This document shows, in pieces, positions 22,597 through 33,937 of a stretch of 64,000 bases of DNA. The stretch spans positions 310,001 to 374,000 of the forward strand of contig ML210147.1 of assembly GCA_004369085.1 (NCBI GenBank), in the 5' to 3' direction. Every line of letters starts with the position of its first letter. Positions within the stretch are counted from its first letter, which is position 1. This stretch comes from Coprinopsis marcescibilis. Taxonomy: Eukaryota; Basidiomycota; Agaricomycetes; Agaricales; Psathyrellaceae. The translations under genes were made by a program, and so were the position numbers. The notes below the pieces were generated by a model that worked only from the letters and a program-made list of their open reading frames with translations, had not been told where the DNA came from and made no database searches.

Positions 22597-23728
22597 CTAC
22601 TTGCTGCCCTGGTATTTGATTCCTGCGCTCGCTTGGTTGACAGGGAAGATTAGACTCTCTGCGATATTCACATGTGGCGGACGTGAAGCTGCCCAGACGA
22701 TCTCCTCTGCGATGTCTTCTGCGACCACTGCGTCGATCATCAGCCATCGACCGCTTCTGCGAGAGCATTCGTGACTTACATGGTTGCATGCCCTGATAGA
22801 CCTTCTTTGCTGCTGATTCGTCTCCTCGGAATCGCACGATCGAGAACTCGGTTTCGACCATTCCTATCAACCATTGGTTGGGTACCCGTAAAGGATTGTG
22901 TTGTAATGTACTCACCTGGTTGAATCTCTGTGACGCGGATCGGGGTGCTGACGAGTTCTCGAAGCAATGAGCCAGTGAATGCATTCACTGCGTGCTTGGT
23001 GGCGGTATAGATGCTACCACCGGCGTAAGGCTCACGGCCAGCGATAGAGCCGAGGTTGATGACATGGCCAGCGTTCTTTTGCTTGAATTCTGAAGGGGTA
23101 TCAGCGCCTTTCGAAGCAAGATTCGTTGGAACACAAACCTTTCACCAACAGTTGAGTCAAGCCAATCAATCCAAATACGTTCGTCTTGAACATAGCCTCG
23201 ATGTCATCTTCCTTGATGTCTCCTACGTGCTCCGTACCAAAGACAAAGCCAGCGTTGTTCACTGTCGAGTGGCGATTAGGATGTCATTGACTTCAGTGGT
23301 CAGCATGTTGTACTTACCGAGAATGTCGACGTTGCGCAGTTCTGCAGGAATTTTGTCCCAGAGCGATGCGATCTGGGTCTTATCTGATACGTCCAGCGAC
23401 ACAGTAGCGAATTGACCGCCTTCCTTCAAACCCGATGCTTGATGTGCCTGGACACACTGCTCTTTGACCTTGGCAAGTGCATCTGCGCGTCTTGCGAGAA
23501 GTATCACGTTCGCCCCGCCCTAGGAGATGTTAGATGGATGTGGTCTGCTGCCATCGATGGTGCTCTACCTTGGCGAACAGAACGGCTGTGGCCTGGGGGT
23601 TGGGACGATCGGTGAGTAGAGTATTCGGCGCTTGTGAGAGATAGGGGACTTACAGCACCAATGCCACTGCTAGCGCCAGTAACGATGACGGTCTTGTTGA
23701 GGAGGCGGGTTGCATTAAAAACGGACAT
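22597..23728 (-). CDS. Short-chain dehydrogenase/reductase, YMR226C type
   Basis: NADP-dependent oxidoreductase of the classical SDR family; the yeast relative oxidises serine and 3-hydroxy acids. The start at 23728 gives [24 protein letters not shown] with the TGxxxGIG cofactor motif. Then come [40 protein letters not shown], and NAG-containing and [13 protein letters not shown] segments in short exons. [18 protein letters not shown] and [20 protein letters not shown] carry the YxxxK catalytic pair with upstream Ser. IRVTEIQPG and [20 protein letters not shown] follow, and the protein ends GSK with stop at 22597. Five to six introns. Length of about 270 residues is normal. It diverges from the SET-domain gene with 156 bp between starts. 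Confidence 0.9.
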
Positions 23729-23884
23729 GATGGTGGTGGGGTTTGAGGAATAAAAGGTAGTGTAGTAGTGTAATGGCAGGACATGTATTTATGTGGCCGG
23801 ATGGCATACAGTTCGCGATTGATGCGCGATCGATATGTGATATGAGGCAACTGGAACTCTGATCTTTGCAGCAATCTACCTCAA
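23729..23884. promoter_or_regulatory. Divergent promoter region SDR / SET gene
   Basis: 156 bp between opposite starts. It contains a short GATCGATATG-like palindromic core at about 23827-23835 but no recognisable motif with known function. Confidence 0.4.
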
Positions 23885-25536
23885 ATGCACCCCGGTTGGC
23901 TACCCCTACTTGCTTGGCTCGAAGCTCATGGGGCTAATATCTCCGAAACTCGTGTACAACCCCGAAAATCTCAAGATGGTCCGCAGCGAATTAGCGAAGA
24001 GATTAACCATTAGTTGACCAGAATCTAAAATCGTAGAATCTGGCTATGGGATGTATGCTTTGCAAGACATTCCGCCCTCGACCCCTTTGTTTACCGTTCC
24101 TGGTATTGCTCTGCTGAACTCGATTACCCTCAGAAAGCATTATCCCAAAACCAAACCGGGCCTCACGAATACCCAGATCATCGCTCTCCACCTCTTTTTG
24201 CACCGTCCGAGCTCGGGAACATCAAAGTGTGACCCACTCTTTGGACCCTACATCGCGATCCTTCCTGAAGATTTTGACGCTCATCCACTCACATGGCATG
24301 TCAAGCAGGCATTCTCGTCGGAAGGAGAAATCAACGGCGGCGCAGAAGCCACATTCCTATCTTTGCTTACCCCGTCTGTTTCTCAAGACCTGGAACGGGC
24401 CTCAAAAGCCTTCCACGCCGACTGGAAGCGCGTCCATGATTATCTGGTTCGTAAAGAAGCTTCTACATCTACAAAGATTCTCAGCTGGGACGCAATTATA
24501 GACCGAGAATCTGGGTGTCTGTGCGTCTGCTACCAACCCCAGGGTATCGGACGGAACTGGTCCTATCAAAAGTATCTGGGATTTTCTGTGGGCATGGCTG
24601 AACGGTGCGTAATGACGCTCGTTGTTGTCTGCTAACTCATCTCTCTATAGTGAATACGCGTTGCATCTACTACCGTGTCAAGCAAAATCGGTCTGACCCG
24701 AACAACCTGACACTGTGCCCTATTCTCGACTTTGCAAACCATTCTGCAGTTCACCCAACAACGTGGCCTAAATCGACGAGATCCGAAGTGTGGAATGTGG
24801 CCCCACCGCGAGGAAAGGATCATGGAGATGATTTCACCCTTCTGTCACCACCTGATAGTGCCGTCAAGGAAGGAGATGAACTATTCTTGAGATATGGCCA
24901 TCATACCAACCAGTTCCTATTCGTCGAATATGGCTTCGTCAACCCTCGGACTCGGCTTGAATCGTCAGGATTCGGGGACATTGACATTTCTCCCGTGGTC
25001 GAAGCTCTTTTCATGGACCGAGGTGCGATGGGGCAATGGTTGAAGACTGTACTCGAGGAGGAAGGGTACTGGGGGTATGGGGAAACGCGACCAGCACTGA
25101 ATTCATGGAAACTGATACATAGCCTTACAGAAATTGGACGCTACACGTTTCACCAGCACCTGCACATCCAGATTATCGTCTGACCACGGCACTGCGGTTG
25201 CTTGATAGCTTTCCTTCGCCGGTCTCGGATATCTCGGATGTAGACGACCGCGATGAAAGGTTGAACACCTGGCGAGAGGCTGCTAACGGCAGCAGGGATG
25301 CCATCTCTAAATCCAACGAGACACGTTGTCGACGGACGTTGGAGCGAATATGCCGGGGAATAGCGGGCGCTGCTGGTTCCCAAATTGGCCATCTAGAAAA
25401 CGTTTTTGCTCAACAATTGGCAGACGCGTCGGGGTGGTCGGAATATGTAAAAGGTTGCGTTAGAACTCTGTGGCAGGAGGAAGAGCAAGTAGCTCTTGCG
25501 GTCTTAGAAAGCATTAAGATGGGCGCTGAATTTTGA
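23885..25536 (+). CDS. SET-domain lysine/histidine methyltransferase, SETD3/RKM/LSMT-like
   Basis: Likely non-histone protein methyltransferase using S-adenosylmethionine. MHPGWLPLLAWLEAHGANIS opens the protein; an intron of about 95 nt precedes ESGYGMYALQDIPPSTPLFT, the SET-I start motif. The RKM/SETD3 insert includes NTQIIALHLFLHRPS and FGPYIAILPEDFDAHPLTWH. After the next intron come TLCPILDFANHSA, whose NH is the family SAM-site motif, and GDELFLRYGHHTNQFLFVEY, which supplies the GxxL and YG motifs with the catalytic Tyr context. A helical Rubis-subs-bind-like C-terminal part follows (RRTLERICRGIAGAAGSQIG; WQEEEQVALAVLESIKM). The stop is at 25534-25536. The substrate cannot be predicted; fungal relatives methylate ribosomal proteins and elongation factors. 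Start chosen for the WLxxHG motif. Confidence 0.88.
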
Positions 25537-25842
25537 TTTAAAATGTTGACTCTGTACGGATCTGACTTGAAACACAATGGGGGCTATACCCAGTGAACTG
25601 TGTGCACTCTTGTATTCACCAGGGAGGGCGGGCGCTACCGATATGCAGTACCAAGTGGGATTGCCTGTGACTGCCTTGTTACATAAATATTATATAGCCC
25701 ACGCAGACCATCACACCTGGCGTGAGAAGGCTCGAGATCAGGGGAGTGCACACACACTGTCAGGCTTCAATAGCACTGCACCGTCTTTCATTGCCAACTG
25801 TCACATCCCCCTTTCCTATCCTCCACCTCGTCCATCTAAACC

Positions 25843-27726
25843 ATGGCTATCGAGCGGTTCTTGGGAACCAGGGCCCAGAAGGGGTTTCTGTTCACCAGTT
25901 CGTACCATTCAGTGCTCTCCCATAGACTGGGCGCGTTCTAACTATAGGGCCTCGTTTCCACAGTTATCATTCGTCAGTCGCATTGTTGATCGCTCACACC
26001 GTACGCTCGCACTAAATTCAAATACAGAGGCTATCATAGTTCTTGTAATGATTGGGGTCGTGTTTGGGATGGTTGGTTCTTTCTAAGCGCTCGTTGCATC
26101 ACAAAGACTCAAAGCCTTTGCAGGTCGAAGACAGGGCAAGGATTGACCTATCACCAAAGTACAAGGTACGAAACTCACTCTCGCTAGGTTTGCATTGCTT
26201 TTAACCTTTTTTCTAGACCTTACCTTGTTATCTCGGGCTTTTCATGTTGGCAGAGTGGGTAGCAAGCGTACAGCACTGCATTGTCGACCTGACCAATCTC
26301 TTAGAATTTTCCAAACGTATATGGCATTCGACGGTCTCCGCTCCCGCAACATCATTCAGCTCTTTGGGCTTCTATGTGAGTATTGCGACCTGGACCTCAT
26401 GGCTTTATCCAACCGCCACATCTATAGGGTTCCATCTTGCAATGATGATCTTTGCTGCCGTCCAGATCGACCAGACCAGGGTGGCCATCGTGTGGTTTAG
26501 TGCTGAACAATGCGCCGAGCAATTCAGCCCCATCGTTCGTTGCAGCACTTTCTCGCCTTTGGGTTGACGCTGAATGATCGTTTTAGCATTGCGACGGTCC
26601 TGGGACGCTCAACGCCGCAATCAAGCCGTTCCTCATTGTCGTCCCATGCATTATTGGAGCATCGTTGCCAATCTTGGCCTGGTTTTTCAAGGAGCTGTAC
26701 TCTGAGTTTGGGTACGCATTGCCATATACATCTCCATTGTATTGTTTTGACGTTGTTGAAAAGATGGGCTATTTTCCATGTTGTCGGTGCAAACCCAAAG
26801 ATGAAGAGTAGGCCGCTTCACATCGTTCTTCCGTACTATCCTGAAGCGTCCCCCCATAGCGATGTATCAATACTACCAGATCATGATCTGTCTTCTCAAG
26901 TTCGACTTCTTATTCTTTACCGGCGTTACCATGCAGGTGCCTACAGGTTCTCCTTCCTATTCCTAACAGATGCGGCTGACACATTGATTATCCCAGTTGA
27001 TCATTCTAGTTTTGCAAACACAGTCAGCTGAATTTGGTGTCACAATTGCAGCAATCCCTGTTGTTTTGGCGTTGCTGGTTCTCTGCGGATTCGCTCTTCA
27101 GCGAGAAATCAAAGTGTGGGTGCAGCTCGGTCAGCAGGTGCTTTCTTTGATTTCTGACATTCTTTATTTTTAGCATCATGACAATCTCGCTAATTCTGAT
27201 GTTGGCTGCCCAAAGCTACTGTGAGTACATGTTCGGACCCTTTGCTAATTGTGCATGTTACTAACGTTTTTTTGTAGTCTGTAAGTGTTACCATGAGCGA
27301 ACTTCCCTTTGCAAGATCAACTAATTGTTCCCGTCTTTCAAGTGTACAAGTTGGTCCGATTCTATCAACCAGAAAACGCGGCCGTTTATGCAACAACGAG
27401 GGTATCTCTGACGATCTTCAGTATGTCCTATGTTGCCTTGCAACCCAAGCTGTGATACTAATGCTGAACATAGCGATCATCGCATTCCTCTTGCTGTTCG
27501 CTACCTTCGTCATCGGGCTGCGATGTTTCTCCGACTTCGACCAGGGACTGCAAGCCTCGAAGACGTCCGGTAAGTCCCATAACCCTGTGCCGATCCTGTG
27601 CGTCCACTAACCCCATGCATAGTAATCGCCCCTCGTCAACAGCAACCACCAAAAGGCGACGACAAAGAAAAGGGATCCGGCCTGGAAAGTGGGGTGCTTC
27701 TGGCACCCAGATTGTCTATCGAATAG
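25843..27726 (+). CDS. UPF0658 Golgi apparatus membrane protein
   Basis: Multi-pass membrane protein of a fungal family localised to the Golgi in S. pombe; molecular function unknown. The start at 25843 gives MAIERFLGTRAQKGFLFT. A 9-nt microexon (25964-25972) then joins exon 26028 onward to give LFTIIIQAIIVLVMIGVVFG. Further exons read LSPKYKTLPCYLGLFMLAE, IFQTYMAFDGLRSRNIIQLF, FHLAMMIFAAVQIDQTRVAI, KPFLIVVPCIIGASLPILAW, WAIFHVVGANPKMK, MYQYYQIMICLLKFDFLFFT, SAEFGVTIAAIPVVLALLVL, FVYKLVRFYQPENAAVYATT and a final membrane span IIAFLLLFATFVIGLRCFSD. A charged tail ends RLSIE at 27726. At least seven hydrophobic spans and a dozen introns. Identity rests on MYQYYQIMICLLKFDFxFFT and the order of segments. 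Confidence 0.85.
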
Positions 27727-28151
27727 ACACCCTCATGTCCCTATCTCCTTTGGTTTCTTGGCAGTTGACAAGGCCCAGTGACCTGAATGGTACATTATTC
27801 CCGTGTAACACTATTTAATTATTATGACTTCCTACTCTAACAGAACATTGCGCATTGCAGCATTCTTTCGGACGTTTTTGTTGGTCAATGCTTTCGATTT
27901 CGAGTCCATGTACTACCCCATCTATACCTACATTTGGAATGACACTTGTTCCGTGAATCATTCATTCCGCGGTGTTCGACTTCTAGCAGGCCAATTCACC
28001 CCTGACCTCGGGGATGCGTAAAAGATGAAACTTGTGAAAGTTGGATGACAAAAACATGGTCACCGGTATGCAGCATTGTTAGTATTGCAATGCCCAGCAG
28101 CGCTCAGGCTGCTCAAACCGGATCTGTGAGTTTGATGCCAACACGGGATCA
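27727..28151. other. Intergenic
   Basis: 425 bp between UPF0658 and the PAP2 gene on the same strand. Small frames at 27824-28021 and 28045-28151 do not continue into recognisable protein. Likely 3' UTR plus promoter. Confidence 0.5.
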
Positions 28152-28870
28152 ATGTCAAGTCCTAGCTCCTTGGCACCACGCTTTCCAAGGGGCTTCGTTG
28201 TTGCAGCGCTTGTCATGCCCATACTTCGGGCAGTGGGCCAGTTATGCCTTGTTCTGTTGGATAGGGTAAGAGATTGCAATATTGCTGCGAACATTCGATG
28301 ACTTTTTTCGAGTAGTCCAACATAGTGGTGACTGCAACTGTCGCGGCTTTCGTTCTGTACACCCGGTCTGCAGGGATGGCCTATTTTGCTTTGAGTTCTG
28401 TCGCTTGTGCCATGGTCGCAAAGGGGCTAAAGCTCGTGGTGCGCCAGGCTCGGCCAGCAGCGGAGTTGGTGATGGCAAGGAGAGTGAAGAAGAGTTACGG
28501 GTGAGTACGATTACACTGGAAACTAAGCTTGGGTTGGATGTTAACTCCTTCCAGGATGCCCAGTACCCACTCCGCCGTCGCCACATTCCAGTGCATTTAC
28601 GGGGTCCTAGCCAGCTTATATCTTCCTATACACCCCTCTCTTCCTCTACGAGAATCGGACCGTTGGCTGCCCGTGTTGATCATCGTCCCTTGGGCAGTCT
28701 CAATAATTGTCTCCCGCATCCAAATGGGCTACCATACGTGGCCGCAGGTTCTGGCTGGGATCTCATGTGGTGTACCGTCTGCGGTTCTTGCATTCAGCGC
28801 ATGGACGAGCGGGTTGAACGTTCACGGGCAACAGTTGGAAAGGTTGATAGCAAGCTATATTTCAGCTTAG
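28152..28870 (+). CDS. PAP2-family dolichyldiphosphatase-like enzyme
   Basis: Probable ER membrane phosphatase that recycles dolichyl pyrophosphate from protein glycosylation. The start at 28152 gives MSSPSSLAPRFPRGFVVAAL and a first span. A 50-nt intron (donor GTAAGA) joins DRSNIVVTATVAAFVLYTRS. Motif 1 of the phosphatase superfamily (KxxxxxxRP) is present in LKLVVRQARP. Motif 2 (PSxH) is SYGMPSTHSAV, created across an intron. Motif 3 (SRxxxxxH) is SRIQMGYHTWPQVLAG. All three are intact, so the protein should be catalytically active. About four hydrophobic spans; ends LERLIASYISA. The KKSYGMPSTHS context and size (about 210 residues) favour the CAX4/DOLPP1 group over lipid phosphate phosphatases. 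Confidence 0.82.
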
Positions 28871-29014
28871 AAAAATGTATTTTCGGCATCTTCTGTAACG
28901 CGTTAACGACGGTGGCTGTGTGATGATGGTATCAACGCGTGACACGTGATGTAAAGCCTTGGTTCCCATGAAACCTGGACTCGGATTATACGCTCACTAC
29001 TCCCATACTTTATC

Positions 29015-30106
29015 ATGGACGACAACGACCCTATATCCCAGTTCTTCCCTGGACAAGGGGCTGTCGACCTCTATGCGGTCCTGAAACTCGAACGCGACGC
29101 GACGTTGGAGGCAATCAAAAAATCCTACCGCCGCCATGCACTTGTCTACCACCCAGACAAGCACGCCACAGCTACTGAGGAGGCGAAAGCCGAAGCTTCC
29201 ACACAATTTCAGCAAATAGGATTTGCATACGCGGTGCTCAGCGATGAGAAACGGAAAGCTCGGTACGATAAGACCGGGAAGACGGACGAAGGGTTCGATT
29301 TGGGTGCTGGAGAAGACGGATGGGAAGCGTACTTTGAAGAGCTTTTCGAGCGCGTCACACGGGGCAAATTGGACGAGCTCAAAAAGGAATACCAAGGTAC
29401 GCTGCCTTTACGCGTTGGAGGCTGCTCTTGGCTCATGTTGCCTTTAATAGGATCCGCGGAGGAGATCGAGGACTTGAAAACCGCGTATCTTGAAACAACT
29501 GGTTCAATTGCGGAAATCATGACTTATATTCCTCACTCTACGCACGAAGACGAGGCACGCTTTGTGATGACCATTTCCTCGTTGATATCAAAAGGGGAAC
29601 TGGTGACGAACTCCACGTGGAAGAAGAGCGTCAAGGATGAGAAATCAAGGCTTGCCCGCAAGCAGGAGGGAGAGAAGGAAGCCAAGGAAGCGGAGGAACT
29701 GGCTCGCGAGTTGGGGGTTTGGGAAGAGTTCTACGGGAACGGAAAGCCTGCCCAACGCTCGAAGTCCAGTGGAAAGGGCAAGTCGGCTCCAAAAGGTGCA
29801 GAAGACGAGGAAGACATATCAGCGCTACAAGCCTTGATTTTGAAGAAGCGGGCAAAGAATATGGACAGTTTCTTTGACGGCCTTGCTGAGAAATATGCTC
29901 CGTCGAAAGGCAAGGGCAAAGGGAAGAAGAGGTCTTCTCCCGGAGACGAGGAGGAGATTCCTGCAAAGAGGCAGCGTTCTACGGGTATCCCTCCCCCACC
30001 CGATATTCCCGAGGAGGAATTTACTCGAATGCAGGAGAAACTAGCGGCGAACAAATCCAGCAGCGGGAGTAGCAAACCCAAGGCTAAGTCAAGGAAGGCA
30101 AAGTAG
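29015..30106 (+). CDS. J-domain co-chaperone, DNAJC9 homologue
   Basis: Nuclear Hsp70 co-chaperone related to human DNAJC9, a histone H3-H4 chaperone, and S. pombe C1071.09c. J domain at the N terminus: DLYAVLKLERDATLEAIKKS, YRRHALVYHPDKH with an intact HPD, FAYAVLSDEKRKARYDKTGK. DNAJC9-specific segments follow: DGWEAYFEELFERVTRGKLD, KEYQ | GSAEEIEDLKTAY, IMTYIPHSTHEDEARF. The C-terminal third is Lys/Ser/Glu-rich and disordered with likely nuclear localisation signals (GKGKGKKR; KAKSRKAK). The single frame 29015-30106 reads through a probable 54-nt intron (29397-29450); removing it restores the family sequence KKEYQ-GSAEEIEDL, giving about 345 residues. Convergent with FHIP. Confidence 0.92.
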   Translation: MDDNDPISQFFPGQGAVDLYAVLKLERDATLEAIKKSYRRHALVYHPDKHATATEEAKAEASTQFQQIGFAYAVLSDEKRKARYDKTGKTDEGFDLGAGEDGWEAYFEELFERVTRGKLDELKKEYQGTLPLRVGGCSWLMLPLIGSAEEIEDLKTAYLETTGSIAEIMTYIPHSTHEDEARFVMTISSLISKGELVTNSTWKKSVKDEKSRLARKQEGEKEAKEAEELARELGVWEEFYGNGKPAQRSKSSGKGKSAPKGAEDEEDISALQALILKKRAKNMDSFFDGLAEKYAPSKGKGKGKKRSSPGDEEEIPAKRQRSTGIPPPPDIPEEEFTRMQEKLAANKSSSGSSKPKAKSRKAK

Positions 30107-30254
30107 CAATCTACTCGCTGGTCCACCGTATTTATCTGCATTTCACTGTCCTCCTTTGGACACTGGTTCTCCCCAATGTATACCACCTCGATTTCAATAT
30201 TTTTCAATGGCATGCGAGAGCACTGTTGCACGGGTACTAATAAGTACTACAAAT

Positions 30255-33200
30255 CTAAACATAACGAATTGCGTCGATTCCAAGGCTCCGGCGAGCGTGA
30301 ATGATGGCCACCAGCTCCTTTATACTCTCTTCTAGTATCACAACGTTGTCAAGCAATTGGGAAAGAGTTACTGTGGTCGGAACGCTCGGAGCATCATTCT
30401 CCTCTTCCTCGTCAACATCAGAGGAGAATGACGAGTTCGCTGACCAAGAGGTCGGACCAAAGACATCCTCTTCCACAGTATTCCAGTTGACCTGCTTCGA
30501 TGGCGTCCACAGAGCAGTAAATGGGACAGGGGCAATGAAAGGCTCCAGTACGACGGAACCAGTTTCGTGGTAATGGCTGCCGAATGGTCTGGGAGACATA
30601 AATTTGTTCTGTGGATCCCTTTGTGGCGTCACAGGTTCGGCAAGGGTTGCTTTAGGCCTTGACTTCCTTGGGGTAAGGAAGGAGGCAATGGCCGAAGTCG
30701 CTGACGGTCTTGATTTTGGCTTTGGATTTGTGACTTCTTGAGAAATGACTTGAGGAGTCAACTCCTCGTCCAACATGATTTCGAGAGCATCGGTTAGCTT
30801 CTCCGAAAACAACAGCCCGTGCCGTCTTTCCCTGAGGTATCGGTCAAAGTCGTTCACCTGTTGCCTGTAACGTTCCAGCTGGTTAATCAAACTGTGCAAA
30901 ACGGTGTAGACCACTGGTCTTGAATGCTCGTCCATCCTTGCCGCGGGTAACGTGTTGGTCTCGGTAGCTAGCTTCTCGTTTATCTCGAAATCTATCGATC
31001 TATCGTCTCCGTCGTTGCTAAATTCCCGCGGTGAGCGGAAAGATTGAACGAAGTCGATGTCGCTATGGGCAAAGGTCAACCAACCTGCTAGAGAGCGGTA
31101 TGGGTTAACTGCCAGCGTCGCGAACACACCGGTCAGGGCAACATTGAAATCTGGGGTGTTGGAAAAGAAGGTTCGGGTGTGTTCTAAAAGATGCGACAAG
31201 ATGGCGTCGTTTGCGTTCAACCTATGTTTGTAGCTCTGGTTTGCTTCGTCAAATCCGAAGTCATCCACTGCGCGATACAGGGGTTGGCTCTGTATGGAGA
31301 GCAACGCGTCGTGGAGATAGTGTTCGTAACCCGTGCTGAAGCCCTCGCTGACGTGGGAGGGATCCATACGGGAAATCAAGTTCATGTACATGGCCATTTC
31401 TCGTTCATGGGTAGAGTAGGTTGTCTGGGGTTGAATGAAGAGAGGTTCGATTGGTTGCGTTGACACGTGGGAGTCTTTGTCAAAGGAGTTGGACGAGGCG
31501 TTGCTGTCGCGTATTGCTAGATGGCGATTGAGATTGGCGAGACCGTGAACGAGACCTGGATGAGGAAAAGAAGTGGCTTGGAGGTCGGGGACGACCATGA
31601 GCAGCCGGTCAACGGTCGTATGAGTTTGATGAATGAGCAATGTGCTAAGCAGTTGGAGTGCAGTGGTAGCAGTGGCCTGGTTCTTAGATTTAAGATTTGC
31701 GAGCAAGAGGTCGCGGAGGGTAAAGCGGCCGGTTGAAGTGAAATAGTCGGATTTCTTCCGGGAATCGGGAGCCTCCATTTCCAGCAAAACCATGGCGCTA
31801 CTTTTCCGCCTCCGTAGTTTGTCTGATTTGCTCGACTGTGACTTTTGAGGTGTGGGTTTGTGAGGGGAACGATACTGTTGACCCGTTGTGTCGTTATCCT
31901 CGGATACCAGGAACTCGACAATCAGGTCGAGAAGCGGGCCCGGTCGAAGGGTTCGAACTATGATTTCAATGTAGGACATCACTGCGACTGCGCTTCCATC
32001 TGCGTCGGAGCATTCGAGGAGAGATGGGTAGAACACATTTTCAAGGAAAGTGCGCCGTACGGCATCCAGAATCGCTTGAACGATCCTGGCACCCAGAGAT
32101 GACGTGTTCACGCCTTCATGCTCGACATTCTTTCTTACAACGTCTTGAAGGAACTCGAGAAGCTTCAGAAAGTGGTCCAATCGTGCCTTAACATCCTGGT
32201 TTTGAGCATCTTCGACTCCCATGGCTCGGTTCTGGTCTCTGATTGCTAAAATCTTCTCCTTCTCGTCTTCATCCTCGAGACCAGAGCTACCAATCGTCAT
32301 GACACTGGCATTGGCGTTATCATGAGGGACTTGAGGGAAGAAACCGAGTTTCCTAGGGAGCAGAGAATACACGGCATTTAGGCCGGCGCCCAACACCTCG
32401 CAGAAGTCCCCGTCCAGAATGTATTCTGCCAAAGCTAATGCTGCATCGTCGATAGGGTCTGTTCGTGTATCTTCAGAACTGCCATCGTTGGTAGGGGGTG
32501 GGATGCCGGCGTCTCCGGGGTACATTGCAACGTCGATGAGGAAGAGCAGGCCGGCGCGTGCAAACTCCCCAATTTGACCTTCTCTATGCACAAAGCGCAG
32601 CAGATAGTTGAACAGTAGGAACTCGTATTCCGTCTTCTTCTGCGCTGCAAAGGGCTTCGGGCTTGTAATTGTTGCTTGTGAGAGTGCAGGTGATGGCGAA
32701 CGTGAGTCCTGCGTATGATCGTCTTCTTCTTCGTCCTCGTCCTCGTCCTCTTCTTCCACGGAGAACAAAGGCTCCGAGCGATACCAATGTTTGTCATGGA
32801 AGAATATCATGAGAAGTTCCCGATATGTCAAGATGCGACTGCAGAGGATGCAAAGAAGGTTGACAACTGATAGTAAACATTGTTCAGTGCAAGAGGTTCA
32901 TGAAGTAGGATTACATGCCACTCACGATCTTCTTCATGTTCTGACGGCGACGTCTTATTCGAGCTCCCTGCAGCCCCCATGACCTTGCGACCATCCATTT
33001 GCTCTTGAATATCGTCACCAACACAGGTACGGAGGAGTCGAAGTACTGCCCTATGTACAGCTGAGTGCACAAGGAACTGGTCATCCAAAAGCACGACCAT
33101 ATTCTGTACGGCGCGCAACACTTCTGCTTGAATTCCGGAGGGCCGATCGGCCTCACTCAAGCGAACGAGGGTACCCAGAACGTCTAGAAGCGATCAAGAA

Positions 33201-33606
33201 CGGCTCGTGTGCAATCGCCAAACAGACCGACCGTTCTTGAGCAAGTATTCCATACATTCTCCAGTTTCCCTTCGTAGTCGATTGGATTATACACGAAACG
33301 TCGAGTGGAACCTAGGACTCACCCCCTTTCAACTCTTGTCGACTCAGAGACCAGCGCATCCACCATCGACTGAATCTGAGCTGGCACGTCTGTTGTCTTG
33401 ATCCCTTTTGCGAGCTGTCTTTCATCTGGCTCAAGCAGGGTACTCTGTGGATAGGGCAGACTCGAATCACGAACTTTGGTCGTCTCTGAATGAAGTTCAC
33501 AAACCTTGACGCTATTCCATGACTTCTGAAACTCTTGAACGTGATCAACGATTGTCTTCGGAGGAGGTTGCGAGCTTGAACGAAGAAATTTGGTGAAATA
33601 TGACAT
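30255..33606 (-). CDS. FHIP / RAI16-like subunit of the FTS-Hook-FHIP complex
   Basis: Cytosolic adaptor subunit that links dynein-dynactin to cargo such as early endosomes, studied as FhipA in Aspergillus. Exon 1 (start 33606) encodes MSYFTKFLRSSSQPPPKTIV and VDHVQEFQKSWNSVKVCELH. Middle exons give VLGTLVRLSEADRPSGIQAE, VLRAVQNMVVLLDDQFLVHS, AVHRAVLRLLRTCVG. The large last exon has the family core: FLLFNYLLRFVHREGQIGEF, ARAGLLFLIDVAMYPGD, LRDLLLANLKSKNQATATTA, LLSTLLIHQTHTTVDRLLM and, later, HALLSIQSQPLYRAVDDFGF-type segments. An acidic Glu/Asp run near 32730 and a Pro/Ser/Lys-rich insertion (30600-30740) look disordered. Length of about 1,050 residues fits fungal FHIP. Confidence 0.88.
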
Positions 33607-33937
33607 GGGGAGATATGTTATTCTTTAGAGCATGAGAGTAGTAGTACAGGGTTGGTCGCTAATTATCTAGTTAAGTGTTGCTGGTCGCATCGGCCGGGCC
33701 GTGGGCAAAAGCAAGCATCGAATGCCGCGGCCACTTTCAAGTTTCCAGAATCCAAAGGGTGTATCATTACGGTTTGAACAGGTTTCGTAAAAGCATAATA
33801 AACATGAAAGCTATGTATCGGTGAAGTGTTCTGGTCGCTAGGAAGTGTCCATTTAAATAAAAGAGCCAAGTCGTATCGAGGGCGTAAGGTAGAGGCGGGT
33901 AGGTGTGTTATAGGTTTCGTAGTTGTTGCGTGGTTCA

